Below are positions 6,716 to 13,350 of a DNA stretch of 17,013 bases, in pieces. The notes beneath the pieces are model-generated. The model saw nothing but the letters and a program-made list of their open reading frames with translations, ran no database searches and was not told the DNA's origin. The number at the start of each line of letters is the position of its first letter. Position 1 is the stretch's first letter. Made by a program: the position numbers and the translations under genes. This stretch comes from Aestuariivirga sp. (GTDB taxonomy: Bacteria; Pseudomonadota; Alphaproteobacteria; Rhizobiales; Aestuariivirgaceae): the NCBI GenBank assembly GCA_020252385.1, contig JADCDC010000532.1:1-17013 (forward strand), given 5' to 3'.

Positions 6716-7603
6716 ATGACAAAGCGCATCGTCTTCACGGGTGGTTCGGGCAAGGCCGGAAAGCACGTCGTTCCATGGCTCAAGGCAAAGGGCTACGACA
6801 TCCTGAACGTGGACCTGAAGCCGCTCGACTGCCCCGGTGTCAACACGCTCATCGCCGACGTCACCGACTCCGGCCAGGTGTTCAACGCGCTCTCCATGCA
6901 TTTCGGCTTCGAAGGCTATGACAAGGGCCAGGTGCCCGGCAAGCTTGATGCTGTCGTCCACTTCGCCGCCGTGCCGCGCGTGCTGATCAATCCGGACAAC
7001 ACCACATTCGCCGTCAACACCATATCGACCTACAATGTCATCGAGGCGGCGATGAAGCTCGGCATCCGCAAGGTCATCATCGCGTCGAGCGAGACGACCT
7101 ATGGCGTCTGCTTCGCCGAGGGCGACAAGGACTACCACCACTTCCCGCTGGAGGAAGACTACGACATCGACCCGATGGACTCCTACGGCCTCTCGAAGCT
7201 GGTGAACGAGAAGACCGCCAAGGCCTTCGCCATGCGCTATGGCGCGGACATCTATGCGCTCCGCATCGGCAATGTCATCGAGCCGCATGAATACCCCATG
7301 TTCAGGGGCTTCCTCGAGAAGCCCATGACCCGCAAGCGCAACGCCTGGAGCTACATCGACGCGCGTGACCTGGGGCAAATCGTGCATCTCTGCATCGAAA
7401 AGGACGGCCTCGGCTTCCAGGTCTTCAACGCGGTCAACGACACCATCACCACGAAGGAACCCACCGCGGAGTTCCTGAAGAAGCACGTGCCCCAGATCCC
7501 GCTGAAGCGCGAGATGAAGGGCAACGAGGCCCCGCTCTCCAACGCCAAGATCCGCGAGGTCCTCGGCTTCCGCGAGGAGCACGACTGGCGGAAATACGTC
7601 TGA
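6716..7603 (+). CDS. NAD(P)-dependent epimerase/dehydratase (extended SDR)
   Basis: Extended short-chain dehydrogenase/reductase of 295 residues, acting in the cytoplasm on a sugar or nucleotide sugar (family inference). The cofactor loop TGGSGKAG is at residues 8-15, the acidic residue ending strand two is in NVDL (D33, favouring NAD), and HFAAVPR follows. The catalytic set is the SSET motif (S124-T127) and Y157xxxK161 in DSYGLSK. It starts at ATG 6716 with GGGAG seven bases upstream. Its TGA stop shares a base with the ATG of the aminotransferase gene (TGATG), so the two are translationally coupled and probably act on the same pathway. The glycosidase lies upstream on the same strand, separated by the hairpin cluster. 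The specific substrate is unknown. Confidence 0.92.
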   Translation: MTKRIVFTGGSGKAGKHVVPWLKAKGYDILNVDLKPLDCPGVNTLIADVTDSGQVFNALSMHFGFEGYDKGQVPGKLDAVVHFAAVPRVLINPDNTTFAVNTISTYNVIEAAMKLGIRKVIIASSETTYGVCFAEGDKDYHHFPLEEDYDIDPMDSYGLSKLVNEKTAKAFAMRYGADIYALRIGNVIEPHEYPMFRGFLEKPMTRKRNAWSYIDARDLGQIVHLCIEKDGLGFQVFNAVNDTITTKEPTAEFLKKHVPQIPLKREMKGNEAPLSNAKIREVLGFREEHDWRKYV

Positions 7604-8703
7604 TGCCGCTGCCCTTCACGCCGCTCGTCGCGTCGCTTCCCTCCTCCGTGCCCTTCGTGGGGCCTGAGGCGCTGGAACGGCGCACGGGTGTCGCGTTCCG
7701 CGCCCGCATCGGCGCCAATGAGAGTGTCTTCGGCCCCTCGCCCCAAGTCATCGAAGCCATGCGCCAGGCCGCACCCTCGATGTGGCAGTATTGCGATCCC
7801 GAGAACCACGAGATCCGGCAGGCGCTGGCGCGCCATCTCGGCGTGCCGCCGGCCAATGTCATGGTGGGCGAAGGCATCGATGGGCTGTTCGGTCTCGCCG
7901 TGCGGCTTTTCGTCGGGCCGGGCGTCACCGTCGCCACCTCGCTCGGCGCCTATCCGACCTTCAATTTCCATGTGCATGGCTTCGGCGGCAGGCTTGTCAC
8001 CACGCCCTATGTGAACGACCGGGAAGACCCCGCCTCGCTCCTCGACCTCGCAGGGCGCGAGAACGCCCGGCTTATCTACTTCGCCAACCCGGACAACCCG
8101 ATGGGCGGCTGGTGGGACGGCAACACGGTCGCCGCCATGATCGAAGATCTTCCGCGCGGCGCGCTCCTCATGCTGGACGAGGCCTATGGCGAGTTCGCAC
8201 CACACGGCACGCTGCCGCCGCTCGACGTCGCCAACCCCAATGTGCTTCGCTTCCGCACCTTCTCCAAGGCCTATGGCCTCGCCGGCATGCGGGTTGGCTA
8301 CTGCATCGGCCATGCCGATCTGATCTCCGCCTTCGACAAGGTGCGCAATCACTTCGGTGTCACGCGCATGGGGCAGATCGCCGGGGCCGCCGCACTGGCC
8401 GACCAGGCGCATCTCGAAAGCGTCGTCTCGCGGGTCAAGGCCGCGCGGGAGGAGATCGCCCGGCTCGCCATCGCAAACGGGCTGAAGCCGCTCCCCTCCG
8501 CAACCAACTTCGTGACCATCGACCTCGGCCGCGACGGCGATTACGCGAAGCGCGTGCTCGACCAACTCCTTGCCTGTGGCATCTTTGTCCGCATGCCCGG
8601 TGTTGCCCCCTTGAACCGCTGCATCCGCATCACCGCGGGCACGCCGGAGGACTTGCAGATCCTGGCCGAGGAACTGCCAAAGGCCCTCCAGGCGGCTGGC
8701 TGA
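7603..8703 (+). CDS. PLP-dependent aminotransferase, HisC-like
   Basis: Fold-type I class I/II aminotransferase of 366 residues resembling histidinol-phosphate aminotransferase. Visible landmarks are GEGIDGLF (89-96, cofactor phosphate loop), ANPDNPMG (161-168, with N165), LDEAYGEF (191-198, with D192 and Y195), the Schiff-base lysine K222 in TFSKAYGLAGMRVGY, and a C-terminal RITAGT arginine that would bind the substrate carboxylate. Length is normal for the family. The start codon overlaps the epimerase stop by one base. A true hisC usually sits with histidine, aromatic amino acid or tyrA genes. Here coupling to an SDR epimerase suggests a different amino acid or amino-sugar-like substrate, which is inference only. 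Confidence 0.92.
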   Translation: MPLPFTPLVASLPSSVPFVGPEALERRTGVAFRARIGANESVFGPSPQVIEAMRQAAPSMWQYCDPENHEIRQALARHLGVPPANVMVGEGIDGLFGLAVRLFVGPGVTVATSLGAYPTFNFHVHGFGGRLVTTPYVNDREDPASLLDLAGRENARLIYFANPDNPMGGWWDGNTVAAMIEDLPRGALLMLDEAYGEFAPHGTLPPLDVANPNVLRFRTFSKAYGLAGMRVGYCIGHADLISAFDKVRNHFGVTRMGQIAGAAALADQAHLESVVSRVKAAREEIARLAIANGLKPLPSATNFVTIDLGRDGDYAKRVLDQLLACGIFVRMPGVAPLNRCIRITAGTPEDLQILAEELPKALQAAG

Positions 8704-8882
8704 CCCTCAACTGCCGAGCGGCCCGGCCGACGCCGGTCTGACTGTCCAATCACCCTCGACGGATGCGCGAACTTGAAATAGTGTCCGCTGAAAGCTAGAG
8801 CATAACTTGCGTGGGGTGATTTCCGGCGGCGAAATCCCAGCGTCGGTCGTCTGGGTTGGAATGCTGTCCGGGAAGGGACTAC

Positions 8883-9464
8883 ATGGAAAAACTTCAAAGC
8901 CAGGGTGTTCACCACATCACCTTGAACGGCGCCAATCGCCAGACCTCGATCGACTTCTGGGAAGGCGTCCTCGGCATGCCCTTCGTGTTTGAGCAGCCCA
9001 ATCTCGACAAGGCTTCGGAAAGCCACCTCTATTTCGATCCCGGCGACGGCCGTTTGATTACCATCTTTACAGACGAAGGACGGAAGCCTGATCCGCGCCG
9101 CACGCCCAACGAGCCCGGCTGCGTGCATCACATCGCATTCTCCGTCTCACGTGTCACCTTCCTGCAGGCCGTCAAGCGGCTCGACGAGCGCGGCATCAAG
9201 CACTCCGGCGTCAAGGACCGGGGGTTCATGGACTCGATCTACTTTACGGATCCGCTCGGCCTGCTGATCGAGCTTGCGTCATACCGCTTCGAGCCGCCAA
9301 ACGGCTTCACGCACGCCGATGTGCTTTTCGCAGCCCACAATATTCGTATCGCGCGGGGTGACTACAATATCGCAGAAGTGCACCTTGCTGATGCGATCGA
9401 AGAATTGACGAAGAGCCGCAACAAGACGCTATCGGCCGACCGGTCGCCCAAGAACCCCTACTGA
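8883..9464 (+). CDS. VOC-family (glyoxalase/ring-cleaving dioxygenase fold) protein
   Basis: Metalloprotein of 193 residues with two beta-alpha-beta-beta-beta modules of the vicinal oxygen chelate fold. Candidate metal ligands are the histidine in VHHITL (H11), the histidine in VHHIAF (H83) and the glutamate in PLGLLIELAS (E130), the usual His-His-Glu set. A C-terminal extension of about 60 residues beyond the second module is not typical and ends in a polar tail. I chose ATG 8883 because GAAGGG precedes it at good spacing and the protein then begins just before the first module; an in-frame ATG at 8856 adds nine residues. The glutathione S-transferase gene follows 39 bases later, pointing to shared handling of an aromatic or electrophilic compound. 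GC content looks lower than in flanking genes. Confidence 0.87.
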   Translation: MEKLQSQGVHHITLNGANRQTSIDFWEGVLGMPFVFEQPNLDKASESHLYFDPGDGRLITIFTDEGRKPDPRRTPNEPGCVHHIAFSVSRVTFLQAVKRLDERGIKHSGVKDRGFMDSIYFTDPLGLLIELASYRFEPPNGFTHADVLFAAHNIRIARGDYNIAEVHLADAIEELTKSRNKTLSADRSPKNPY

Positions 9465-9503
9465 AATCCAACTGCAATCACCGAAAGAAACGAGGAAGAC
9501 CTT

Positions 9504-10196
9504 ATGACTGCGATGAAGCTTCATGTTCTCAAGCCCAGTGTAAACAACATGGCGGTGCGTGTTTTCGTGCGGGCAGCAAAGCTCGATTTCGTGGAGGATG
9601 ACGTCTATGGCAAGACGCGTACGCCAGAATTCCTGTCCAAGAACCCGGCCCACATGACTCCGATGCTTGAGGCAAAGCAATTGCCCAAGGGCGCCATCTG
9701 GGAAAGCTGCGCGATCATGCAGTACCTGAGCAACAAGCACCAGATCACCAAGTTCTACCCGAAGGCTGCTGCAAAGCGCGCGATGATCGACAGCGCGATG
9801 TTCTATATCATCGGCTCGCTTTATCCGCTGGTCGCACGCGCAACATATCCTGCACTCGGATTTCCGCAGTATCCTGGCGAAGTAGGGGCCACGCAGCTGG
9901 ACGCCTCGCACAAGGCAGAGGCCCAGAAGGCGGCGCTTGATGCGATTGCCGAACCGCTCGGTGTGTTCCATACATTTTACATGGATGGCAAGCCATTCAT
10001 CGGCGGAACCAAGCCTTCGATCGCGGACATCCGGCTGGCGGCGACGCTCGAGTTCCTGGCAATCGTCGACTACAAATTGCCGGACTGGGCCAAGACTTTC
10101 ATGGCCAACATCGAGAAGACCCTCGGCAAGGCCTACACGGAACCCGCGGCGGATGTCCGGGGCTACATCGCCTATGTCAAGGGTCAGGCGAAATAG
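9504..10196 (+). CDS. Glutathione S-transferase family protein
   Basis: Cytoplasmic two-domain transferase of 230 residues. The N-terminal thioredoxin-like domain (about 4-80) shows the glutathione-contact signature NPAHMTPMLE with its cis-proline (P53) and WESCAIMQYL with S68, which binds the gamma-glutamyl group in this superfamily. A serine in LKPSVNN (S12) is in the place of the catalytic residue of theta- and zeta-like enzymes. The helical C-terminal domain carries the N-capping motif PSIADIRLA. It begins at ATG 9504 with GAGGA upstream and lies 39 bases after the VOC gene, so both are probably on one transcript. The pair fits glutathione-dependent isomerisation, dehalogenation or conjugation of a ring-cleavage product or another electrophile; which one is unknown. 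Confidence 0.9.
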   Translation: MTAMKLHVLKPSVNNMAVRVFVRAAKLDFVEDDVYGKTRTPEFLSKNPAHMTPMLEAKQLPKGAIWESCAIMQYLSNKHQITKFYPKAAAKRAMIDSAMFYIIGSLYPLVARATYPALGFPQYPGEVGATQLDASHKAEAQKAALDAIAEPLGVFHTFYMDGKPFIGGTKPSIADIRLAATLEFLAIVDYKLPDWAKTFMANIEKTLGKAYTEPAADVRGYIAYVKGQAK

Positions 10197-10243
10197 TTGG
10201 CTTCCGCCTGAACTTGCTCACCTGATTGGCGCATCGAAAGGGA

Positions 10244-10266
10244 ACAGGACGAGTTTCGTCACCTGT
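10244..10266. terminator. Candidate terminator hairpin between convergent GST and VOC genes
   Basis: ACAGG plus ACGA (10244-10252) can pair with TCGT and CCTGT (10256-10266) across a GTT loop with a two-base bulge. On the plus strand it is followed by the T-rich CTTTCCTTT. It overlaps the stop codon of the minus-strand VOC gene, so it would serve mainly the GST transcript. Confidence 0.35.
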
Positions 10267-10765
10267 CTTTCCTTTCGTGCGTGGTGTTGATGAGGTCCCG
10301 AAGGTCGAGGCGCTGGGTCACCATCTTCAAACTCCCGTCGGGGTTACGGGGCCACTGGCCTTCCGGTTTGTCCCAATAGAGTTCGATGCCGTTGTGGTCC
10401 GGGTCATGCAGGTAGAGGGCTTCCGAAACGCCATGGTCCGAGGCGCCGTCGAGCGGCACGTTGTGGGCCGCAAGCCGCTTCAAGGCATCGGCGAGGTCGG
10501 CGCGGGTCGGATAAAGGATCGCGACGTGGAAAAGCCCGGGGGTGCCCGGCGGCGGCGGGCTGCCGCCCTCGCTCTCCCAGGTGTTGAGGCCGATGTGGTG
10601 GTGATAGCCGCCCGCCGAGACGAAGGCCGCCTGGCGGCCGTAGAGCTGCTGCAGCTCGAAGCCCAGCACACCGCAATAGAAGTCGAGCGCCCGCTTCAGG
10701 TCCGACACCTTGAGATGCACATGGCCGATGCGCGTTCCGGCCGGAATGGGGGGCTCTGCGGGCAC
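10259..10765 (-). CDS. VOC-family protein, CatE-like (catechol 2,3-dioxygenase type)
   Basis: Predicted metal-dependent dioxygenase or glyoxalase of 168 residues, most like the CatE branch. Module one opens with RIGHVHLKVSDLKRALDFY and carries H15; a YHHHIGLNTW strand follows. Module two has LFHVAILYP (H80) and ends with HDPDHNGIELYWD (E128), giving the expected His-His-Glu site. It is shorter than full CatE (about 280 residues) and holds a single pair of modules. The start is GTG 10763-10765, six bases after AAGGAG. A promoter and a perfect palindrome lie directly upstream, so the gene is probably controlled by a dimeric repressor responding to its substrate. The same fold is encoded by the convergent gene at 8883, but the two are not close copies. 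Confidence 0.9.
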   Translation of the reverse strand: MPAEPPIPAGTRIGHVHLKVSDLKRALDFYCGVLGFELQQLYGRQAAFVSAGGYHHHIGLNTWESEGGSPPPPGTPGLFHVAILYPTRADLADALKRLAAHNVPLDGASDHGVSEALYLHDPDHNGIELYWDKPEGQWPRNPDGSLKMVTQRLDLRDLINTTHERKDR

Positions 10766-10779
10766 GTCGGACTCCTTTA

Positions 10780-10798
10780 TGTAACATTTGATGTTACA
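10780..10798. promoter_or_regulatory. Operator-like palindrome TGTAACAT-TTG-ATGTTACA
   Basis: A perfect 8-base inverted repeat with a three-base centre lies immediately downstream of the predicted -10 box of the CatE-like gene and 14 bases before its start codon. Such position and symmetry are typical for MarR-, HxlR-, PadR- or TetR-type repressors. The AT-rich block stands out from its GC-rich surroundings. No repressor gene is adjacent. Confidence 0.7.
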
Positions 10799-10827
10799 GA
10801 TATAGGGGGCAACGCGGCCTCGCGCAA
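10799..10827 (-). promoter_or_regulatory. Candidate promoter of the CatE-like VOC gene
   Basis: On the minus strand TTGCGC (10822-10827) and TATATC (10799-10804) are 17 bases apart. The start of transcription would fall inside the neighbouring palindrome, so a bound repressor would block initiation. The hexamers match sigma-70 only partly (three and four of six). Confidence 0.4.
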
Positions 10828-10930
10828 GGGTCCATTGGGAGGGGCCCGTGCAAAACCGTGGATGAGCGGCCCGGGCGCTTGAATTCGCGCGGCACTTTCC
10901 GCAAAACGGGCCAACCGCAAGGAGTAAGCC

Positions 10931-11578
10931 ATGGCCAGCACCGCGCTTCCGAAGTCACTCGTCGTGGTCGATCACCCGCTCGTCCTGCACAAGCTGACCC
11001 TGATGCGCGACAAGGGAACGCCCTCCGCGGTGTTCCGCCAGTTGCTGCGCGAAATCAGCCTGCTCCTGGCCTATGAGGTGGCGCGCAACCTGCCCATGAC
11101 CACCCAGACGATCGAGACCCCGCTGGCGGAGATGGAAGCCCCGATCCTCAAGGGCAAGAAGCTGGTCATCGTGTCGATCCTGAGGGCCGGCAACGGGCTC
11201 CTCGAGGGCATGCTGGACCTGATGCCCTCCGCCCGCATCGGCCACATCGGCCTCTACCGCGACCCGGTCACGCTGCAGCCGGTAGAGTACTACTTCAAGG
11301 TCCCCGCCGACATCGACGAGCGGCCGGTGATCGTGGTCGATCCCATGCTCGCCACCGGCAATTCCGTGGCCTATGCCATCCAGAAGCTGAAGGACCGGGG
11401 TGCGAAGGACGTGCGCCTCGTCTGCCTGCTCGCCGCCCCCGAGGGCATCCGGCGCGTGGCCGAACAGCACCCGGACGTACCGATCTATACCGCCTCGGTC
11501 GACAGCCACCTGAACGACCATGGCTACATCGTGCCCGGCCTCGGCGATGCCGGAGACCGCATGTTCGGCACCAAGTAA
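10931..11578 (+). CDS. upp: Uracil phosphoribosyltransferase
   Basis: Cytoplasmic pyrimidine salvage enzyme that converts uracil and PRPP to UMP. The 215-residue length is typical. The PRPP-binding loop VDPMLATGNS (136-145) is intact, as are VSILRAGNGLLEGM (81-94), the GLYRDP segment and the C-terminal uracil-binding stretch GYIVPGLGDAGDRMFGTK. It starts at ATG 10931 with AAGGAG upstream and appears to be a single-gene unit, with no uracil permease next to it. No strong promoter was recognised in the roughly 100 bases before it. Confidence 0.97.
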   Translation: MASTALPKSLVVVDHPLVLHKLTLMRDKGTPSAVFRQLLREISLLLAYEVARNLPMTTQTIETPLAEMEAPILKGKKLVIVSILRAGNGLLEGMLDLMPSARIGHIGLYRDPVTLQPVEYYFKVPADIDERPVIVVDPMLATGNSVAYAIQKLKDRGAKDVRLVCLLAAPEGIRRVAEQHPDVPIYTASVDSHLNDHGYIVPGLGDAGDRMFGTK

Positions 11579-11682
11579 CAGCCTCCATCAAGGGTTAACC
11601 ATAAGCCGTTTCCCGGCGGCCAGATCATCAATTGACAACCATTGGTCCTTAGCGTCAGGCGCTCAGGAACAGGTCAGGTCGC

Positions 11683-12480
11683 ATGATGGCACAGCCCACG
11701 GTGATGAGCGGGAGCTTCGAACGGAAGTCGCTGAGCCTCAGCGCGCCCGGCGGACGCCGCCCGCGCCTTCTGCTGGCGGAGGACTGCGATCCGATGCGAA
11801 TTGTCACGGCGGCCATGCTGAAGGGCATGGGCTGCGACGTCGAGGCCGTCGTCCATGGCGAGCAGGCGGTGAACAGCGCAGCCGAGAGCCGCTTCGACGT
11901 GATCGTGCTCGACATCGAGATGCCGGTGATGGACGGGATCACCGCCGCGCGCTCGATCCGGCGCATGGGCGGCGAGGCCGCGGCCACGCCCTTGATGGCG
12001 CTCTCGGCCTTCCTCGCCGATTCGGTCAGGACCGGCGACTGGCGCGACACCTTCGACATTGCGCTCCCAAAGCCTGCGAACCGCAACGAGTTGCACGAGG
12101 CGGTGAAGGCGGCGCTGAACCGTGAGCCTGCCGAATCGGTACGGCCTGCGGAAACCCTGCCGCCCCTCCTCGACGAGCCGCGGCTCAGCGAGATCCGCCG
12201 GGCCATAACACCGTCAGACTGGCGGCAGATCTCGGATGGCGCCTGTCGGGACATCGAAAGCTGCATCGGTGAACTTGAGCATGTGCATTGCGGCCCGCGG
12301 GACGGCGCCATGCTCGCCTCGGCGGCGACGCTGGCAACGCTGGGCCGGAGCTTTGCGGCGCGGCGGCTGGACTGGGCGGCGCAGAAATTCCAGCGCGCCT
12401 GCTCAGAGGCTGCCCGGCACGAGGCGCTGGCCGTACTGATCTCCTCGGCGCGCGATACGGTTCAGATCCTGCGCAGCTAG
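11683..12480 (+). CDS. Response regulator receiver protein with a degenerate Hpt-like C-terminus
   Basis: Cytoplasmic signalling protein of 265 residues. Residues 27-148 form a CheY-like receiver domain with the acidic pair E33/D34, phospho-accepting D77 in VIVLDIEMPVMDG, the switch serine S108 in MALSAF and K130 in LPKPAN, so it should be phosphorylatable. There is no DNA-binding domain. Residues about 175-262 are mostly helical, and ATLATLGRSFAARRLDWAAQ resembles the histidine helix of Hpt domains (typical HTLKGSAATLGARRL), but the histidine place holds Ala215. The start is one of two adjacent ATGs at 11683 and 11686 with only a weak AGGT ribosome binding site. No partner kinase is nearby. 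Confidence 0.88.
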   Translation: MMAQPTVMSGSFERKSLSLSAPGGRRPRLLLAEDCDPMRIVTAAMLKGMGCDVEAVVHGEQAVNSAAESRFDVIVLDIEMPVMDGITAARSIRRMGGEAAATPLMALSAFLADSVRTGDWRDTFDIALPKPANRNELHEAVKAALNREPAESVRPAETLPPLLDEPRLSEIRRAITPSDWRQISDGACRDIESCIGELEHVHCGPRDGAMLASAATLATLGRSFAARRLDWAAQKFQRACSEAARHEALAVLISSARDTVQILRS

Positions 12481-12503
12481 AGCGCGGTCCGGCCAGGGTG
12501 GGA

Positions 12504-12677
12504 TCAGCGCTCGGAGACGCGCTGCCCGTCGAACTCGGTCTCGAGCGACTTCAGCATGTGGAGGACCTCGCGCAGCTCGGGGCTGAGTGCCGACTTGCGC
12601 CGCTTCTGGGAGGGGGCCTCGGGCTTCTGGGTCTGGGACGGGGTCACCGGCGATGCTTCCTGATTGCCGATGGTCAT
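12504..12677 (-). CDS. Small hypothetical protein, 57 residues
   Basis: Possible small protein from ATG 12675-12677 to TGA 12504-12506. The first 30 residues are rich in Pro, Gln, Ser and Lys (TPSQTQKPEAPSQKRRK) and look disordered and basic. Residues 31-50 (LSPELREVLHMLKSLETEF) would form an amphipathic helix. No family was recognised. Codon third positions are G/C-rich as in real genes here, but there is no clear ribosome binding site, so the call is moderate. It ends 23 bases from the convergent response-regulator gene. Confidence 0.5.
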   Translation of the reverse strand: MTIGNQEASPVTPSQTQKPEAPSQKRRKSALSPELREVLHMLKSLETEFDGQRVSER

Positions 12678-12894
12678 TCTAGGTTTCGTGCACTTAAGAT
12701 CTTGCTAAGTTTGGTCTTGCCGCTCACGCAGGGCGGCGGCAGGGCCGCTTCCGGGCGGTTTTACGGCAAGGTGAACAACGAGTTACGCACCGACGTCCAC
12801 CGGGACTAAATTGTGATTGGAAGTGATACAGAATACGTGCCTAAAATGTCTGTGTTGACCGTCACAGGGACGGGGTAGCGGAGGAAGACCACAC

Positions 12895-13347
12895 ATGATG
12901 TCTAAGGGTATTCTGGGCCTGTTCGCGGCGGCTGTGCTCGCCACCGGGCTTTCGTCGGCAGCCATGGCCGACATGGGGCCGATCGAGGCCCGCCAGGCCT
13001 GCATGAAGGCCAATGGCGCCGCGATGAAGGTGATGGTGCCGATCATCAAGGGCGAGGCCGCCTATGACAAGGCCGCCGTCGACAAGGCCCTGGCGGACGA
13101 GCGGGCTGCCTGCGCCAACTGGGCCGACTCCTTCGGCGACGACACCAAGCCGGGCGGCGCCATCAAGACCCAGGCCAAGCTCGAGATCTGGACCGACCGC
13201 GCCGGCTTCGAGGCGGCCACGGCGACATTCATCACCGCCCGCGACGCCCTGGCGGCGACCACCGACGAGGCCTCCTTCAAGGCGGCTTTCCCTGCTTTTG
13301 GCCAGTCCTGCCAGAGCTGCCACGAAAAGTACCGCGCGGCGGACTAA
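12895..13347 (+). CDS. Cytochrome c' (class II c-type cytochrome)
   Basis: Periplasmic four-helix haem protein of 150 residues. A Sec signal peptide occupies the first 25 residues (cleavage after AAMA), and the haem-binding motif CQSCH (139-143) sits near the C-terminus followed by EKYR, as in class II cytochromes. Members bind nitric oxide or carbon monoxide or take part in electron transfer. It starts at ATG 12895 (or the adjoining ATG 12898) with GAGGAAG upstream. The diheme cytochrome gene begins directly after its stop codon in the same frame, so the two form an operon. Upstream, TTGGAA and TAAAAT (12842-12847) could be a promoter with a long 19-base spacer. Confidence 0.92.
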   Translation: MMSKGILGLFAAAVLATGLSSAAMADMGPIEARQACMKANGAAMKVMVPIIKGEAAYDKAAVDKALADERAACANWADSFGDDTKPGGAIKTQAKLEIWTDRAGFEAATATFITARDALAATTDEASFKAAFPAFGQSCQSCHEKYRAAD

Positions 13348-13350
13348 GCC

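Noticed and set aside
8723..8736. CCGGC-CGAC-GCCGG hairpin after the aminotransferase as terminator
   Set aside because: The stem has only five pairs and no T-run follows; such GC stems are common by chance in this composition.
10955..11521. Minus-strand open frame opposite upp
   Set aside because: upp is unambiguous on the plus strand. The opposite frame is Asp/Val/Gly-rich shadow sequence.
11595..11602. TTAACCAT, resembling a CtrA half-site, upstream of the response regulator
   Set aside because: Only a single half-site is present, without a properly spaced second TTAA, and a promoter could not be placed around it. A TTGACA at 11632 also lacks a matching -10 box.
12813..12827. GTGAT direct repeats before the cytochrome c' gene, considered as an FNR or CRP site
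   Set aside because: The copies are direct, not inverted, and do not match TTGAT-N4-ATCAA or TGTGA-N6-TCACA.
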